Source of the DNA: a virus
Direction: 5' to 3' (one strand)
DNA: 47,369 nucleotides
IMG/VR virus record: IMGVR_UViG_3300031952_000030
Span: 1 to 47,369 of that record
The translations under genes and the position numbers were made by a program. Positions 12,511-20,914 of the stretch are shown here, one piece after another (within the stretch, counting starts at the first letter, position 1; each line of letters starts with the position of its first letter). Below the pieces are notes generated by a model. It had not been told where the DNA came from, did no database searches, and worked only from the letters and a program-made list of their open reading frames with translations.

Positions 12511-12795
12511 ATGTCCGTATACTGTTCATATTCAAAGGAACATTTCGTGACCAAAGACCAACTACAGGCGAAGTATCCAAAGTTTCTTATCAAGAGTGAT
12601 CCTGCCCCAAGTTGTCCAGTCTGTCGAGGATCTGGAGAGTTCGTAAACGGAGTTAAACAGACGCACATCTGTATGTGTGCTTGTTTGTCCGGGGAAGAGA
12701 AGATCCGGGCCAAACTTGTTGAGATGTTCCAACAATTTATCCATTCAAAGCTCACTGAAATGCAAACCCAATCTAGAAAGGCCAGGAGTAGATGA
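12511..12795 (+). CDS. Small zinc-binding protein with DnaJ-type CxxCxGxG, 94 aa
   Basis: The frame begins inside tRNA-Gly, so the first reasonable start is the ATG at 12511, though its ribosome site is poor. The centre holds CPVCRGSGEF and then HICMCAC, the cysteine spacing of a DnaJ-like zinc module. The C-terminal 35 residues are a charged helix (KIRAKLVEMFQQFIHSKL). Its stop overlaps the next start as ATGA. Function unknown; it may be a partner of the salvage hydrolase that follows. Confidence 0.55.
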   Translation: MSVYCSYSKEHFVTKDQLQAKYPKFLIKSDPAPSCPVCRGSGEFVNGVKQTHICMCACLSGEEKIRAKLVEMFQQFIHSKLTEMQTQSRKARSR

Positions 12796-13697
12796 TTCCA
12801 CAAACAGAAGTTCAGCCTCTCAAGATCATGTGGGAAACAGCTGAGACCATTCTATCCAGTGCTCAGTATGTTCATCTTGACCTTCCTCAGACATTTGATG
12901 ACATTGTCAAAAACATCAAGAAATTCTACAGAACCTGGATACCTCTTGTGTGGCCGGTAGGTGTGAACTCGCATGAGAAGCTCATCATATATTTTCTGAT
13001 CCGAGACAGCGTGAATTTCTGCTACTGGTATGGAAAACCGTCCTGCCGTCCGAATGGTTCGCAATCAGGCAAGCTTGCCGCTGTTCTTTCGGAGTGTTTC
13101 CTACATACTACGCCAGGACGCCTCTTCTACGATAGGGTCATTACTAAGTTCGCGGACCGATTGTGTGAAGAGCGGTTTACCTTGATTGATGAACGGCTCG
13201 CTTGTCTCCAGGAGCTACACAACTGTACCCAGAGAGAGGATGTACTAAAAGCTGTGCTCATCTCACCATCGTCAGCCCTACAACAGATGATTCATCACTT
13301 TCCGCGGTACACCTCAGATGTATTCCTCAAACGGGCGTCCCTTTTCATTGGGGAGATCTATAAGACCTGTGGATTCTCTGGTCGTACAACCGATGTGGGC
13401 ACATGGGAGACTGAGATCTGGGACTTCCCGGTTCCTGCCGACTATCATCTGCCCAATGTTCTTAGAGGACTTGGTCTTATTATCTACAACGAAGAGCTGG
13501 CTCATGTTGTGGATACCGGTCAACTGATTCCGAAAGGGTCGGGGATGGAGGCAGAGATTCGGGCAACTACCGTGACCATGTGCTTGGTCTTATCACGGAT
13601 GTCTCAGTGTCCTCCTCCTATTATCGATGATTATCTCTTTGGACGTCGTCATGAGTTCAAAACACCATTTCATCTAACTATCACTACCGACTACTAG
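12792..13697 (+). CDS. Queuosine-salvage glycosidase homologue (Qng1/DUF2419-like)
   Basis: Several family signatures occur in order: RDSVNFCYW near residue 71, a long helical middle with FLKRASLFIGEIYKTC, FPVPADYHLPNVLRGLGLII near 214, GSGMEAEIRATTV near 249, and PFHLTITTDY at the end. They parallel NFCFW, KRAQI, FADYRVPQxL, GSxxExEIRAxTI and PxHRTRTxxY in queuosine 5'-phosphate N-glycosylases (C9orf64/Qng1). Those enzymes release queuine from queuosine nucleotide. At 301 residues it is close to family size. In a phage that also has FolE, QueC/D/E/F and DpdA, it could free 7-deazaguanine bases from nucleotides for reuse. The family call is fairly strong; the substrate is inference. Confidence 0.72.
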   Translation: MIPQTEVQPLKIMWETAETILSSAQYVHLDLPQTFDDIVKNIKKFYRTWIPLVWPVGVNSHEKLIIYFLIRDSVNFCYWYGKPSCRPNGSQSGKLAAVLSECFLHTTPGRLFYDRVITKFADRLCEERFTLIDERLACLQELHNCTQREDVLKAVLISPSSALQQMIHHFPRYTSDVFLKRASLFIGEIYKTCGFSGRTTDVGTWETEIWDFPVPADYHLPNVLRGLGLIIYNEELAHVVDTGQLIPKGSGMEAEIRATTVTMCLVLSRMSQCPPPIIDDYLFGRRHEFKTPFHLTITTDY

Positions 13698-13698
13698 A

Positions 13699-13741
13699 GT
13701 TGATCAGAGTATAATCAATTGATACTAAACCAAAGATCAAC
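13699..13741 (+). promoter_or_regulatory. AGTATAAT element flanked by GTTGATC/GATCAAC arms
   Basis: TATAAT (13710-13715) lies between inverted 7-bp arms GTTGATC (13699) and GATCAAC (13735). The arms resemble those of the main promoter class, but there is no -35 box at the right place. It precedes the gene at 13759. Confidence 0.5.
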
Positions 13742-13758
13742 TTAGTGGAGATACAAAG

Positions 13759-14100
13759 ATGAATCTCGGCGGATTGAAGAAGCTGGCAGCGACAATTGGA
13801 GAGAAGATCCTTAACACAGCACGTAATCCTTATCACAGTGAGGATCGTTTCGATGGAATGTCGAAGGCCATGAAGGAAGCATACAGTACTGGAACATTGG
13901 TCCCCGAGTCTAACCACGAGATCGACCGGACAGTTCTAGTTGTCAAGGAGAAGAAGAATTCGGTCCAGATCAAGTGCTGGACTTGCAGCCACCTGGTCTG
14001 GGTCAAGAAAGGCACTCGTTGCCACAATATCGGCCTCTGCGGTACGTGCATCGAGACCTTTGATGAGAAGTCCAACACCACTCTTGTCAAGGCAAAGTGA
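13759..14100 (+). CDS. Hypothetical zinc-ribbon protein, 113 aa
   Basis: AGTGGAG precedes the ATG. The C-terminal part has CWTC, then RCHNIGLCGTC, a plausible four-cysteine zinc ribbon. The N-terminal 60 residues are helical and basic. It starts an operon of four coupled genes leading to the replication initiator. Function unknown. Confidence 0.6.
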   Translation: MNLGGLKKLAATIGEKILNTARNPYHSEDRFDGMSKAMKEAYSTGTLVPESNHEIDRTVLVVKEKKNSVQIKCWTCSHLVWVKKGTRCHNIGLCGTCIETFDEKSNTTLVKAK

Positions 14101-14276
14101 TGAAGCTCTTCCAAAAACTTGTCATCTCCTGCTGGACCTGTCCTTTATTTGATAGGGACAGGCAGATATGTAAGAAGACTGGAAAACACATTTGGAACAA
14201 GATCTTGGACGAAGAAACAATCTCGGAGGACTGTACCCTTCCGGATATTGATCAAAAGGACTGGCATCCAATATGA
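14100..14276 (+). CDS. Small cysteine-rich protein, 58 aa
   Basis: The ATG overlaps the previous TGA by one base (TGATG), and its own stop overlaps the next ATG as ATGA, so three genes are coupled. The product has CWTC, CKK and DCT, four cysteines in all, suggesting a small metal-binding protein. It repeats the CWTC motif of the gene before it, which could reflect a related zinc ribbon. Confidence 0.6.
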   Translation: MKLFQKLVISCWTCPLFDRDRQICKKTGKHIWNKILDEETISEDCTLPDIDQKDWHPI

Positions 14277-14755
14277 ATCTGTTCGACGAATACGCTCACA
14301 TCGCATTCGCCACTGAACCAGGAAACAAAAATCCTGAAAGGCCTGTTAGAACTTTGCAGGAACTCGAGCAGGCTTCTAATGATATTGGTGAACTGATCAG
14401 ATTGTCTGTTGATGATTTCTGCTGGCAGCATATCCATTTCGAACGTTTATACAATGGCGAGATCACGTCTGAACAACTATTTCATGAGGACACACATCCC
14501 CCCATTTCTCGATTCAAAGAGAGACGCAAGAAGTTTCAAGGTCTCTTCAACATTGGCGTTTTCTCACTAGCACTCACAGTAGAAAAAGATACGATTCTTA
14601 TCTACATGTGTGTCTGGAACGGACAGAGCTATCAACATGTTTCTGAAGTTCTTCAAACAATCATCTCACCTCAGAATACCAGCTCCGGCCTTGAGCCTCC
14701 GCCACAAGAGTACAATCCATTAGAAGGTATGAGCCCAGGTGAGGACATGCCGTGA
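14273..14755 (+). CDS. Hypothetical protein, 160 aa
   Basis: Coupled to its neighbours by ATGA and GTGA overlaps. The middle third has a compact hydrophobic core (FQGLFNIGVFSLALTVEKDT, then a LIYMCVWNGQ segment). The C-terminus is proline-rich and acidic. No family is recognised. Its place before the replication initiator suggests a replication-module accessory. Confidence 0.55.
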   Translation: MNLFDEYAHIAFATEPGNKNPERPVRTLQELEQASNDIGELIRLSVDDFCWQHIHFERLYNGEITSEQLFHEDTHPPISRFKERRKKFQGLFNIGVFSLALTVEKDTILIYMCVWNGQSYQHVSEVLQTIISPQNTSSGLEPPPQEYNPLEGMSPGEDMP

Positions 14756-16068
14756 GGCCTGACCCCTCCCAGGATGGTAACCCACCCCAGGACGCCGAGC
14801 TCTCGGCGATCGGCAGCCAAACTCACCAGACTACACATCAAGAGGATCACATGGCGATTATCAGGACGATCCTGAAACGTGATTACGTACAGATCAGCAA
14901 CAAGGTCGCACAAGATCCGTCACTTTCTTACGAAGCCAAAGGCTTATTAGTAGAGTTGTTATCCCATGACGAGGACTGGAAGATCATTCGGAAACAGCTC
15001 CTACGCGATCATTGTAAGGACGTGATGTTGAAAAGAATCATGGATGAGTTGAGAAATCGAGGATTCTTGTTCCTGACTCGATGTGTTCGGAAATCAGGCA
15101 CGTTCTTTTGTGTTTGGATGGTATCAGATTCGCCATTGAGCGATGAGCAGTTCCGCAATTCGCGTAAGTTCCAGGAAATTCTTGCTAAAGAAATCTGCAC
15201 AAGTTTCACTGTAGAATCTGAAGCAAATGATCATGATGAGGACGCGACCCATCCTGGAAACCCAGATGAGCCCATCCTGGAAACCAGGATACATAATAAA
15301 TACAGTACGTTAGCTAACACTAACGTACTGCAACGAGAGGAAGAGACAAATACAGAACAAAGAACGTCGGAGGTTCCATCGGAAGGCCTCCAGCCCTCCT
15401 CAGAACTCTCCGAGGATCTCGATAAACCTAAGAAGATCTTCGATCACAGCAGCGATCCTTATATCTTCGCATCTTACCTTCTGGACATGGTCGAAAAAGG
15501 GCCTCGTCCGAATACGCACACCAAAGACACTGATACGCCGAAGAAACGAGAACTACTCTTACAGAAACAGGCCAAGCATTTCGATCTGCTGTTCAGAAGG
15601 GACAAGGTCAATCCTGTTGATGCACTGAAGGTCTTGGAATGGAGCCAGCAGCATACGTTCTGGTCGAGACAGATCCAATCCGGAGAGAAGTTCAGAACTA
15701 GGTATCTACAGTTGAAAGATATCATGAACGATGAGCAGGGAAACGCTCCTACCGTGAAGGAAGACCCCAACCCCAACCTTACGAAAGAGATGCTCACCAC
15801 ATTCCGCAGGCTCATCAACAATCCTGGCTTCAAGCCGAACTCAGAACAGGCCAACAAGTTGATTGAAGCCTCGGCCAAGTGCGAGAGGTTCTTCAGGCGA
15901 AAGGACTTACTCAGGACTACCTGGGCCGACCTTCTTTTGAGTTGCTTGGATTCGAACTACTGCAACAAAGGCGAAACGATCCAGGTCGGACACATGTGCG
16001 GCGATCACACCTGGACAATCCTAATGCCCCAATACCTTGTCCAGTGCGGTTTGGTTGGTGAAGTATAA
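14752..16068 (+). CDS. Replication initiation protein (winged-helix, O/DnaD-like)
   Basis: Residues about 35-110 (from ILKRDYVQISNKVA) form a winged-helix module of the replisome-organiser type: LSYEAKGLLVELLSHDEDWK followed by MKRIMDELRNRGF-like spacing. The centre is a long acidic linker. The C-terminal part has LEWSQQHTFWSRQIQSGEKF, close to the (D)xFWxxxIxSxxKFR pattern of phage O-like proteins. It likely binds the phage origin and loads the DnaB-like helicase two genes on. The GTG at 14752 overlaps the upstream stop and has GGTGAGG before it; an ATG at 14851 with GAGG is the alternative. Confidence 0.7.
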   Translation: MRPDPSQDGNPPQDAELSAIGSQTHQTTHQEDHMAIIRTILKRDYVQISNKVAQDPSLSYEAKGLLVELLSHDEDWKIIRKQLLRDHCKDVMLKRIMDELRNRGFLFLTRCVRKSGTFFCVWMVSDSPLSDEQFRNSRKFQEILAKEICTSFTVESEANDHDEDATHPGNPDEPILETRIHNKYSTLANTNVLQREEETNTEQRTSEVPSEGLQPSSELSEDLDKPKKIFDHSSDPYIFASYLLDMVEKGPRPNTHTKDTDTPKKRELLLQKQAKHFDLLFRRDKVNPVDALKVLEWSQQHTFWSRQIQSGEKFRTRYLQLKDIMNDEQGNAPTVKEDPNPNLTKEMLTTFRRLINNPGFKPNSEQANKLIEASAKCERFFRRKDLLRTTWADLLLSCLDSNYCNKGETIQVGHMCGDHTWTILMPQYLVQCGLVGEV

Positions 16069-16069
16069 T
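16062..16069 (+). promoter_or_regulatory. AGTATAAT element over a stop codon
   Basis: AGTATAAT overlaps the last codon and stop of the replication initiator. It matches the CAGTATAAT class except for its first base and precedes the gene at 16128. It could be chance. Confidence 0.3.
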
Positions 16070-16127
16070 CACTTGGTAGAACAGAGTTGGAAACAAAATC
16101 GAGTATTTTGTGGAGGTCAAGAAGAAC

Positions 16128-16766
16128 ATGTCAAACAAGTCCAAGAACGGTAACACTGACCTGGCGAAAGATCTTCGTCGGATAAAGAAACAGGCGAAGA
16201 TTGATGTTGCAAATCTTCAGGCGAAGTTGAACAACACGACTGTTCAATTGCAAGATTCCGAAAGAAATCTTGCCGATTCCGCCACCATTTTTCAGTCTCG
16301 GAATGCTTTTGCTCTCAATCTGATCGGTCGACTGGGCAGTGCATCTCGTTTGATGTTCGATATGCAGAATAAGCTGATCGATTCTGACACTCGTAACAAA
16401 GCCATCCTTGACATCATCGCAAAGGTTGCCTCCACCAAAGTTACGATTCCGAGGATGATCCAGATCCTGACTCGTCTTGGAACTACAGCTCCGAACGAGC
16501 TTATCGAAGCCTTCAGTGCTACTATCCCTCCAGAACAGCAGCCGGACTTGGCTCCGTGTGTTTCAAATGATCTGGATAAGGAAGCCCTTATCCGGCTGCT
16601 CGGAGGCTTAGACGACAAAACCGGTGAAACAATTGTTTGGTACTTGGCCCAAGGTCTGAAGATCAAGGCTATCATAGAACTGCGACGCAGTACCCAGTGT
16701 TCGATTCAGGATGGAAAGCATGCTATTGAGTTGATGCAGGACACCTTGAGAAACTTGAATAGATGA
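16128..16766 (+). CDS. Protein with coiled coil and L7/L12-like C-terminal segment, 212 aa
   Basis: The ATG at 16128 lies 11 bases after GTGGAGG; a GTG at 16110 is the alternative. Residues about 15-55 are a coiled coil. The last 35 residues (GLKIKAIIELRRSTQCSIQD, then KHAIELMQ) resemble the C-terminal domain of ribosomal protein L7/L12, which reads KIxxIKxVRxxTGxxLxEAKxxVE. In L7/L12 that surface recruits translation factors. The similarity is by eye and covers only the helical hairpin. Function unknown. A strong hairpin follows. Confidence 0.5.
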   Translation: MSNKSKNGNTDLAKDLRRIKKQAKIDVANLQAKLNNTTVQLQDSERNLADSATIFQSRNAFALNLIGRLGSASRLMFDMQNKLIDSDTRNKAILDIIAKVASTKVTIPRMIQILTRLGTTAPNELIEAFSATIPPEQQPDLAPCVSNDLDKEALIRLLGGLDDKTGETIVWYLAQGLKIKAIIELRRSTQCSIQDGKHAIELMQDTLRNLNR

Positions 16767-16817
16767 TTGTGGTGGTGTCTGATTCACAATAACGATCCGA
16801 AGTAACTGAATTGTAAA

Positions 16818-16860
16818 GGACGGGTCTAATGTCGCCAGACCCGTCCGTTAATCTGTTTGT
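16818..16860 (+). terminator. Strong hairpin, probable terminator
   Basis: A perfect 10-bp stem GGACGGGTCT/AGACCCGTCC with a 9-base loop lies between genes. The following GTTAATCTGTTTGT is only moderately T-rich, so termination may be partial. It separates the initiator block from the helicase block. Confidence 0.65.
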
Positions 16861-16884
16861 ACTCTCAAGCAAGGATTGTATCTT

Positions 16885-18300
16885 ATGGCAGAGAGTGTTG
16901 TATCACAAGGCATCCAGGACTCTTTTGTACTCCTAGCAATCCAAGATACGAAGTTTCTCCAGGCCGCCCGTCCCGTAGTCAAGACCACGTACTTTTCCTC
17001 TGAAATCACATCAAATCTAGTGCAGCTGTGCTACAACTTCTTTGACCAGTTCAAGGTGGCTCCGTGTGGACACTTCAAGGATGTGGTCCTGCATTTTCTC
17101 GATGGTAAGGATCCTGAGAAGCAGAAACTGTACCTGGCGTACTTCGACAAAGTGCAGTCTATTGAGAGGCCTAATGTTCCGTATGTCATTGCAAGGATTA
17201 ACAAGTTCGTCCAAGCTCGAGCATTCGAGAAAGGCACTATTCAGGTTGTACAACTGGCTAAAGATGGGAAGTTCGAGGAAGCTCGCAATGTGATGCAGGC
17301 GATGCTCAGGGCTGGTATTCACAAGGAGGAAGTTGGTCTCAAGTACTTCGAAGAAGGAATCCCATCCTATCTACAACCGCATGCATCAAACGAAAGACTG
17401 ATGGGGACAGGTCTCTGGCCGATAGATAACAGACTTTCTAGAGGGCTGTGCCGGACTGACCTCGTGTGCATTCTTGGGGGTTTCAAAGGGAAGAAGTCCT
17501 GGGCTTGTATTCATCTGGGCTGTGTAGCACTGAAGGCCGGACTTAGAGTTCTCCACATCACACACGAGCTATCTCTTGAGGACACTGATAAACGATACGA
17601 TATGGCACTAGGTGGCTTCGCAGGATCCATAGAGTTTTCAACAGAGGATATCAGGATAGAGGATGTTGATGATCAAGGTGTGACTACAGCAATATCAACT
17701 GTGCCCCGCCCTACGGTCTACAATGTGGACCAAGTTCAAACAGTTCGAAGAACTGTTAGGAGATTTGGAGGAGACCTGATCATCCGCAAGTATCCGATGG
17801 GGTCTTGCACAATAGACGAAATCATTCGATATCTAGATTACCTTGAAACCTTCGAAGGATTCATTCCGGACGTGGTGATCAATGATTACATCGAGAAGAT
17901 GAAACTCCCAGTGACGGATCGACCTAACTACATCAACCAGATGTATATGGATAGTAAAGGTATTGCGGATGAGCGTAAGTTGTTGATGGTTACCGTTAGC
18001 CAGTGCAATCGTGAAGGCCTTCGAAAACGAAAACTGGATCAAAAGGACTTTGCTGAGGATATTCGAAAACTAGGCAATGTTGATATGGTGTTCGCCATTT
18101 CACAGACGGAGAAGGAAGCACAGCAGAACAGAATGCTCTGGTGGGTCATGGCGAACAGGCATCAAGTTCAGGACTACGGTGCATGTTTCCTGCAGAACTT
18201 AGATATTGGTCAGTTCTGTATGAAGTGTTGGCCGTATGTATCAGCCACCTCTCGTGCTACTACTCAACAAGAAGAATCAGAAGAACAAACGGATAGGTGA
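16885..18300 (+). CDS. DnaB-like replicative helicase (SF4)
   Basis: The ATG at 16885 follows AAGGA. The C-terminal RecA-like domain opens with MGTGLWPIDNRLSRGLCRTD, the usual GxxxLD...GGxxxGxL pattern. Walker A is GGFKGKKS, a variant of GxxGxGKS. HITHELS and VVINDYIEKM match motifs H2 (Walker B-like, D/E preceded by hydrophobics) of the family. The N-terminal 150 residues fit the helical primase-interaction domain. It unwinds the fork and moves 5' to 3'. At 471 residues it has the usual DnaB length. The Walker A lacks the second glycine. Confidence 0.8.
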   Translation: MAESVVSQGIQDSFVLLAIQDTKFLQAARPVVKTTYFSSEITSNLVQLCYNFFDQFKVAPCGHFKDVVLHFLDGKDPEKQKLYLAYFDKVQSIERPNVPYVIARINKFVQARAFEKGTIQVVQLAKDGKFEEARNVMQAMLRAGIHKEEVGLKYFEEGIPSYLQPHASNERLMGTGLWPIDNRLSRGLCRTDLVCILGGFKGKKSWACIHLGCVALKAGLRVLHITHELSLEDTDKRYDMALGGFAGSIEFSTEDIRIEDVDDQGVTTAISTVPRPTVYNVDQVQTVRRTVRRFGGDLIIRKYPMGSCTIDEIIRYLDYLETFEGFIPDVVINDYIEKMKLPVTDRPNYINQMYMDSKGIADERKLLMVTVSQCNREGLRKRKLDQKDFAEDIRKLGNVDMVFAISQTEKEAQQNRMLWWVMANRHQVQDYGACFLQNLDIGQFCMKCWPYVSATSRATTQQEESEEQTDR

Positions 18301-18303
18301 GAA

Positions 18304-19164
18304 ATGGGCACAGTGTATGTGATCGATGGTAACTACTACCTCTACGCAGCATGCTTTGCTCCAATGATGAAGCTCACCTCCCCCGCTGGTGAGCCCACAA
18401 CAGGAACGTATCTTTTCACAGGAGAAATACTGAATCTACTGGCTCAGAAGCGACCAGAGTGGATAGTTGTAGCTTTCGATTCACATGACAAGCCAACATT
18501 CCGAAAGGAGATCTACGAGAGCTACAAAGGTACCAGGGGTGAACGGCCCGATGATGTCGATGTACAAATCCACCGTTCCACAGAGATCCTGGATGCTCTT
18601 GGTGTAAAGGTGATTTCTACCCCAGGATATGAAGCTGATGACATCATTGGAACAGTGGCTACGATGGGAGAGCAAGCTGGTCACCAGGTCGTTATTTGTA
18701 CTCGGGACAAAGATATCGTACAGTTGATCACTCCGAATGTGAAGATCTGGGAGATGAAATCAGGTGAGTGGACAGATGTCCAAGGTGTGAAGGAGAAGTG
18801 GGGTTTTGAGCCGATCCAGATGATTGATTTTCTTGCCCTTCAGGGCGATTCATCAGATAACATTCCTGGGGTCCGCGGAGTCGGTCCGAAGAAGGCACTC
18901 GACCTAATCAAGAAGTTCAGATGTATTGAACGCATCTACGATGGACTCAATACTATTCCTGGCAAGCTTCAAGAGACGCTTCTCAAAGGCAAGGACATGG
19001 CATTTCTTAGTAAGAAACTAACAACCATACTTCGAGATGCTCCAATAGGTGCTACACTAGAGGATATGAAGTGGCTCGGACTGCTGATGTCGAAGGTCAC
19101 ATCTTTGTTCACAGAAATAGGATTCAGGAAACATCTATCTATGGTTCAAGGGAATTGGCGATGA
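18304..19164 (+). CDS. 5'-3' exonuclease (PolA N-terminal/FEN type)
   Basis: The sequence shows the metal ligands of the family in order: VIDGN near residue 6, AFDSHDKPTFRKE, YEADDIIGT, CTRDKDIVQL, and GDSSDNIPGVRGVGPKKA, the helix-hairpin-helix after the last aspartates. It removes RNA primers and flaps and, as a stand-alone protein, complements the PolA-type polymerase encoded farther right that lacks this domain. The length of 286 residues is typical. The next gene is coupled by ATGA. Confidence 0.92.
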   Translation: MGTVYVIDGNYYLYAACFAPMMKLTSPAGEPTTGTYLFTGEILNLLAQKRPEWIVVAFDSHDKPTFRKEIYESYKGTRGERPDDVDVQIHRSTEILDALGVKVISTPGYEADDIIGTVATMGEQAGHQVVICTRDKDIVQLITPNVKIWEMKSGEWTDVQGVKEKWGFEPIQMIDFLALQGDSSDNIPGVRGVGPKKALDLIKKFRCIERIYDGLNTIPGKLQETLLKGKDMAFLSKKLTTILRDAPIGATLEDMKWLGLLMSKVTSLFTEIGFRKHLSMVQGNWR

Positions 19165-19418
19165 CAGAAGTACAGTGGAGAATGATGCTTTCGAGAGAAG
19201 GTGTACAAGTTCGTGGAGGTCTTTGTGCTCTGTGGAAACGTCTCTGTAGTAAGATCAGGAGAAGCATCCGAGAGAACATTGAGTGTCTAGGATTCGATGT
19301 TATCAGGAGTGGTAAGGGTGAGTACCGTATTGTTGATGGAACAACACAAGTACCAATGACCAAGTGGCACGTGAGATACGACAAAGCACTTGAGGAACTG
19401 AAGAGCTGTGTATTGTGA
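19161..19418 (+). CDS. Hypothetical protein, 85 aa
   Basis: The ATG overlaps the exonuclease stop. The basic N-terminal half (LWKRLCSKIRRSIRE) is followed by a small beta-like segment (SGKGEYRIVDGTTQVPMTKW). No family is recognised. It sits between the exonuclease and the SNF2-type helicase, with overlaps on both sides, so it probably belongs to the replication or repair module. Confidence 0.6.
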   Translation: MTEVQWRMMLSREGVQVRGGLCALWKRLCSKIRRSIRENIECLGFDVIRSGKGEYRIVDGTTQVPMTKWHVRYDKALEELKSCVL

Positions 19419-20914
19419 GAGGTGAACCTGATTTCAATTGGAAGGGGCTCAAGTTTGAAGGTCTGAAGTGGGCTTTCGAGCACATGAATTTCAAACGTCC
19501 ACCTCGTTGGCATCAACTTGTTAGCCTCGCATTTGCTACAGACAAACAAAGAGTAGGCTTCTGGCATGATGTAGGTACCGGGAAAACTCTAGCGGCCTAC
19601 TGGACAGCCCAGATGTGGAGCTGTAAAAAGATCCTGGTTGTTTGTCCTGGTGCAGCTCTGGGCTCATGGATGGGGGACTCAAAATGGACAGACTATAAAG
19701 CCCATATCATTTCGGGTACGACCCCCGAACGCAAGCTCAACATTGGTACCGCGGATGTATCTATTGTGCAATATGAGTGGTTAAAAACTATCTATGCACG
19801 ACTTTCTCCTCGAATCCGAGATGGACAGGAGATCGGAAATTCAAAGGAGTGGGCTATCAATCTAGGAGCTTTTGGACAGAACTTTGATTGTGTGGTGTTC
19901 GATGAGATCCATCGTTGCAATAACGAACGTTCGCTTCAATCAAAGATCTGCTTGGAGTTAAGTAAGAGAACAAATCACGTTATTGGACTCAGTGGCACAC
20001 CTGTAGATAAGAACCTTCTCGAGTTGTTTCACATTCACAAGGTTCTTGATCTTGGTTCAACCTTTGGATGGAACTTCTGGAGGTTCCGATTCGATAACTT
20101 CCACCAAGACGATTTCGAGTGGGTACCTCGGAAAGGAATGGAGCAGGCCATACTGAAGAAGTGGGCAAGAGTGTCCCTTAGTTTCAAACGAGAGGAATGC
20201 TTTGATCTACCTGAGTGCCAAGAGGAGGTGGTCAAGGTTCCTCAATCAGATGAATTCGCCGTACTGGAACACCGAGTTATTAACAACTATGCTATCAAAG
20301 TAGGCGGAAGTAATCTTATCTTCAATCTTCCTTCTGTCCGAGCTAACAAACTTAAACAGCTTACTGATGGGTTTATCTACCTTGCCCAGGAGGAGGGTGG
20401 AAGAGAAGTATACAGGTTGAAGGAGAACCCTAAGCTCGAAGCCTTGATGGAGATACTTGATAGCGGAATCAAGACTCTTGTATTCCATGAATACGAAGCA
20501 GCAGGGGACATCATGGAAGATGCGCTGAAAGAGAAAGAAATCAAGTTCGTTCGTTTCAGAGGAGGCATTACACCAGAGGAGCGTCTTAGCTACGAGAACT
20601 TATTCCAGACAAATTCTTCAGTACAAGTAGCAATTGTTCAGATTAGTGCTGGTGGTGAGGGATGGAATGGATTCGCCGCCCGAATGGTCGTATTCTATGA
20701 TATCGTAGCATCCCCCAAAGTCCGTAAACAGTGCATAGGTCGTATGTTACGAAGTGGTCAAGTGAACAAGACCTTGGTGATCGAGCTTGTTATGGAGTAC
20801 AGTATCAACGAAACAACTAAGTTGAATCAATTCGAACGTAGATCCGCTGTTGATGACTACATGGATTTCGTTCGAAGTTACAAGAGAAGACATGAGGAGC
20901 GAACTGATGGATAA
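19415..20914 (+). CDS. SNF2-type superfamily 2 DNA helicase/translocase
   Basis: The GTG at 19415 overlaps the upstream stop as GTGA. Motifs are in order: Q-like PPRWHQLVSLAFA, Walker A DVGTGKT near residue 52, ILVVCPGAALGSW (motif Ia), VVFDEIHRCNN (DExH-like, with DEIH), LSGTPVDKN (motif III), VAIVQISAGGEGWN (motif V) and QCIGRMLRSGQ (motif VI). This is the layout of the SNF2 and phage UvsW-like proteins, which remodel or branch-migrate DNA. Length 499 residues. FolE begins within its last codons. Confidence 0.85.
   Translation: MRGEPDFNWKGLKFEGLKWAFEHMNFKRPPRWHQLVSLAFATDKQRVGFWHDVGTGKTLAAYWTAQMWSCKKILVVCPGAALGSWMGDSKWTDYKAHIISGTTPERKLNIGTADVSIVQYEWLKTIYARLSPRIRDGQEIGNSKEWAINLGAFGQNFDCVVFDEIHRCNNERSLQSKICLELSKRTNHVIGLSGTPVDKNLLELFHIHKVLDLGSTFGWNFWRFRFDNFHQDDFEWVPRKGMEQAILKKWARVSLSFKREECFDLPECQEEVVKVPQSDEFAVLEHRVINNYAIKVGGSNLIFNLPSVRANKLKQLTDGFIYLAQEEGGREVYRLKENPKLEALMEILDSGIKTLVFHEYEAAGDIMEDALKEKEIKFVRFRGGITPEERLSYENLFQTNSSVQVAIVQISAGGEGWNGFAARMVVFYDIVASPKVRKQCIGRMLRSGQVNKTLVIELVMEYSINETTKLNQFERRSAVDDYMDFVRSYKRRHEERTDG

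Noticed and set aside
15474-15878. Open frame of 134 codons on the minus strand
   Set aside because: It lies inside the replication initiator and shows no recognisable domain or start signal.
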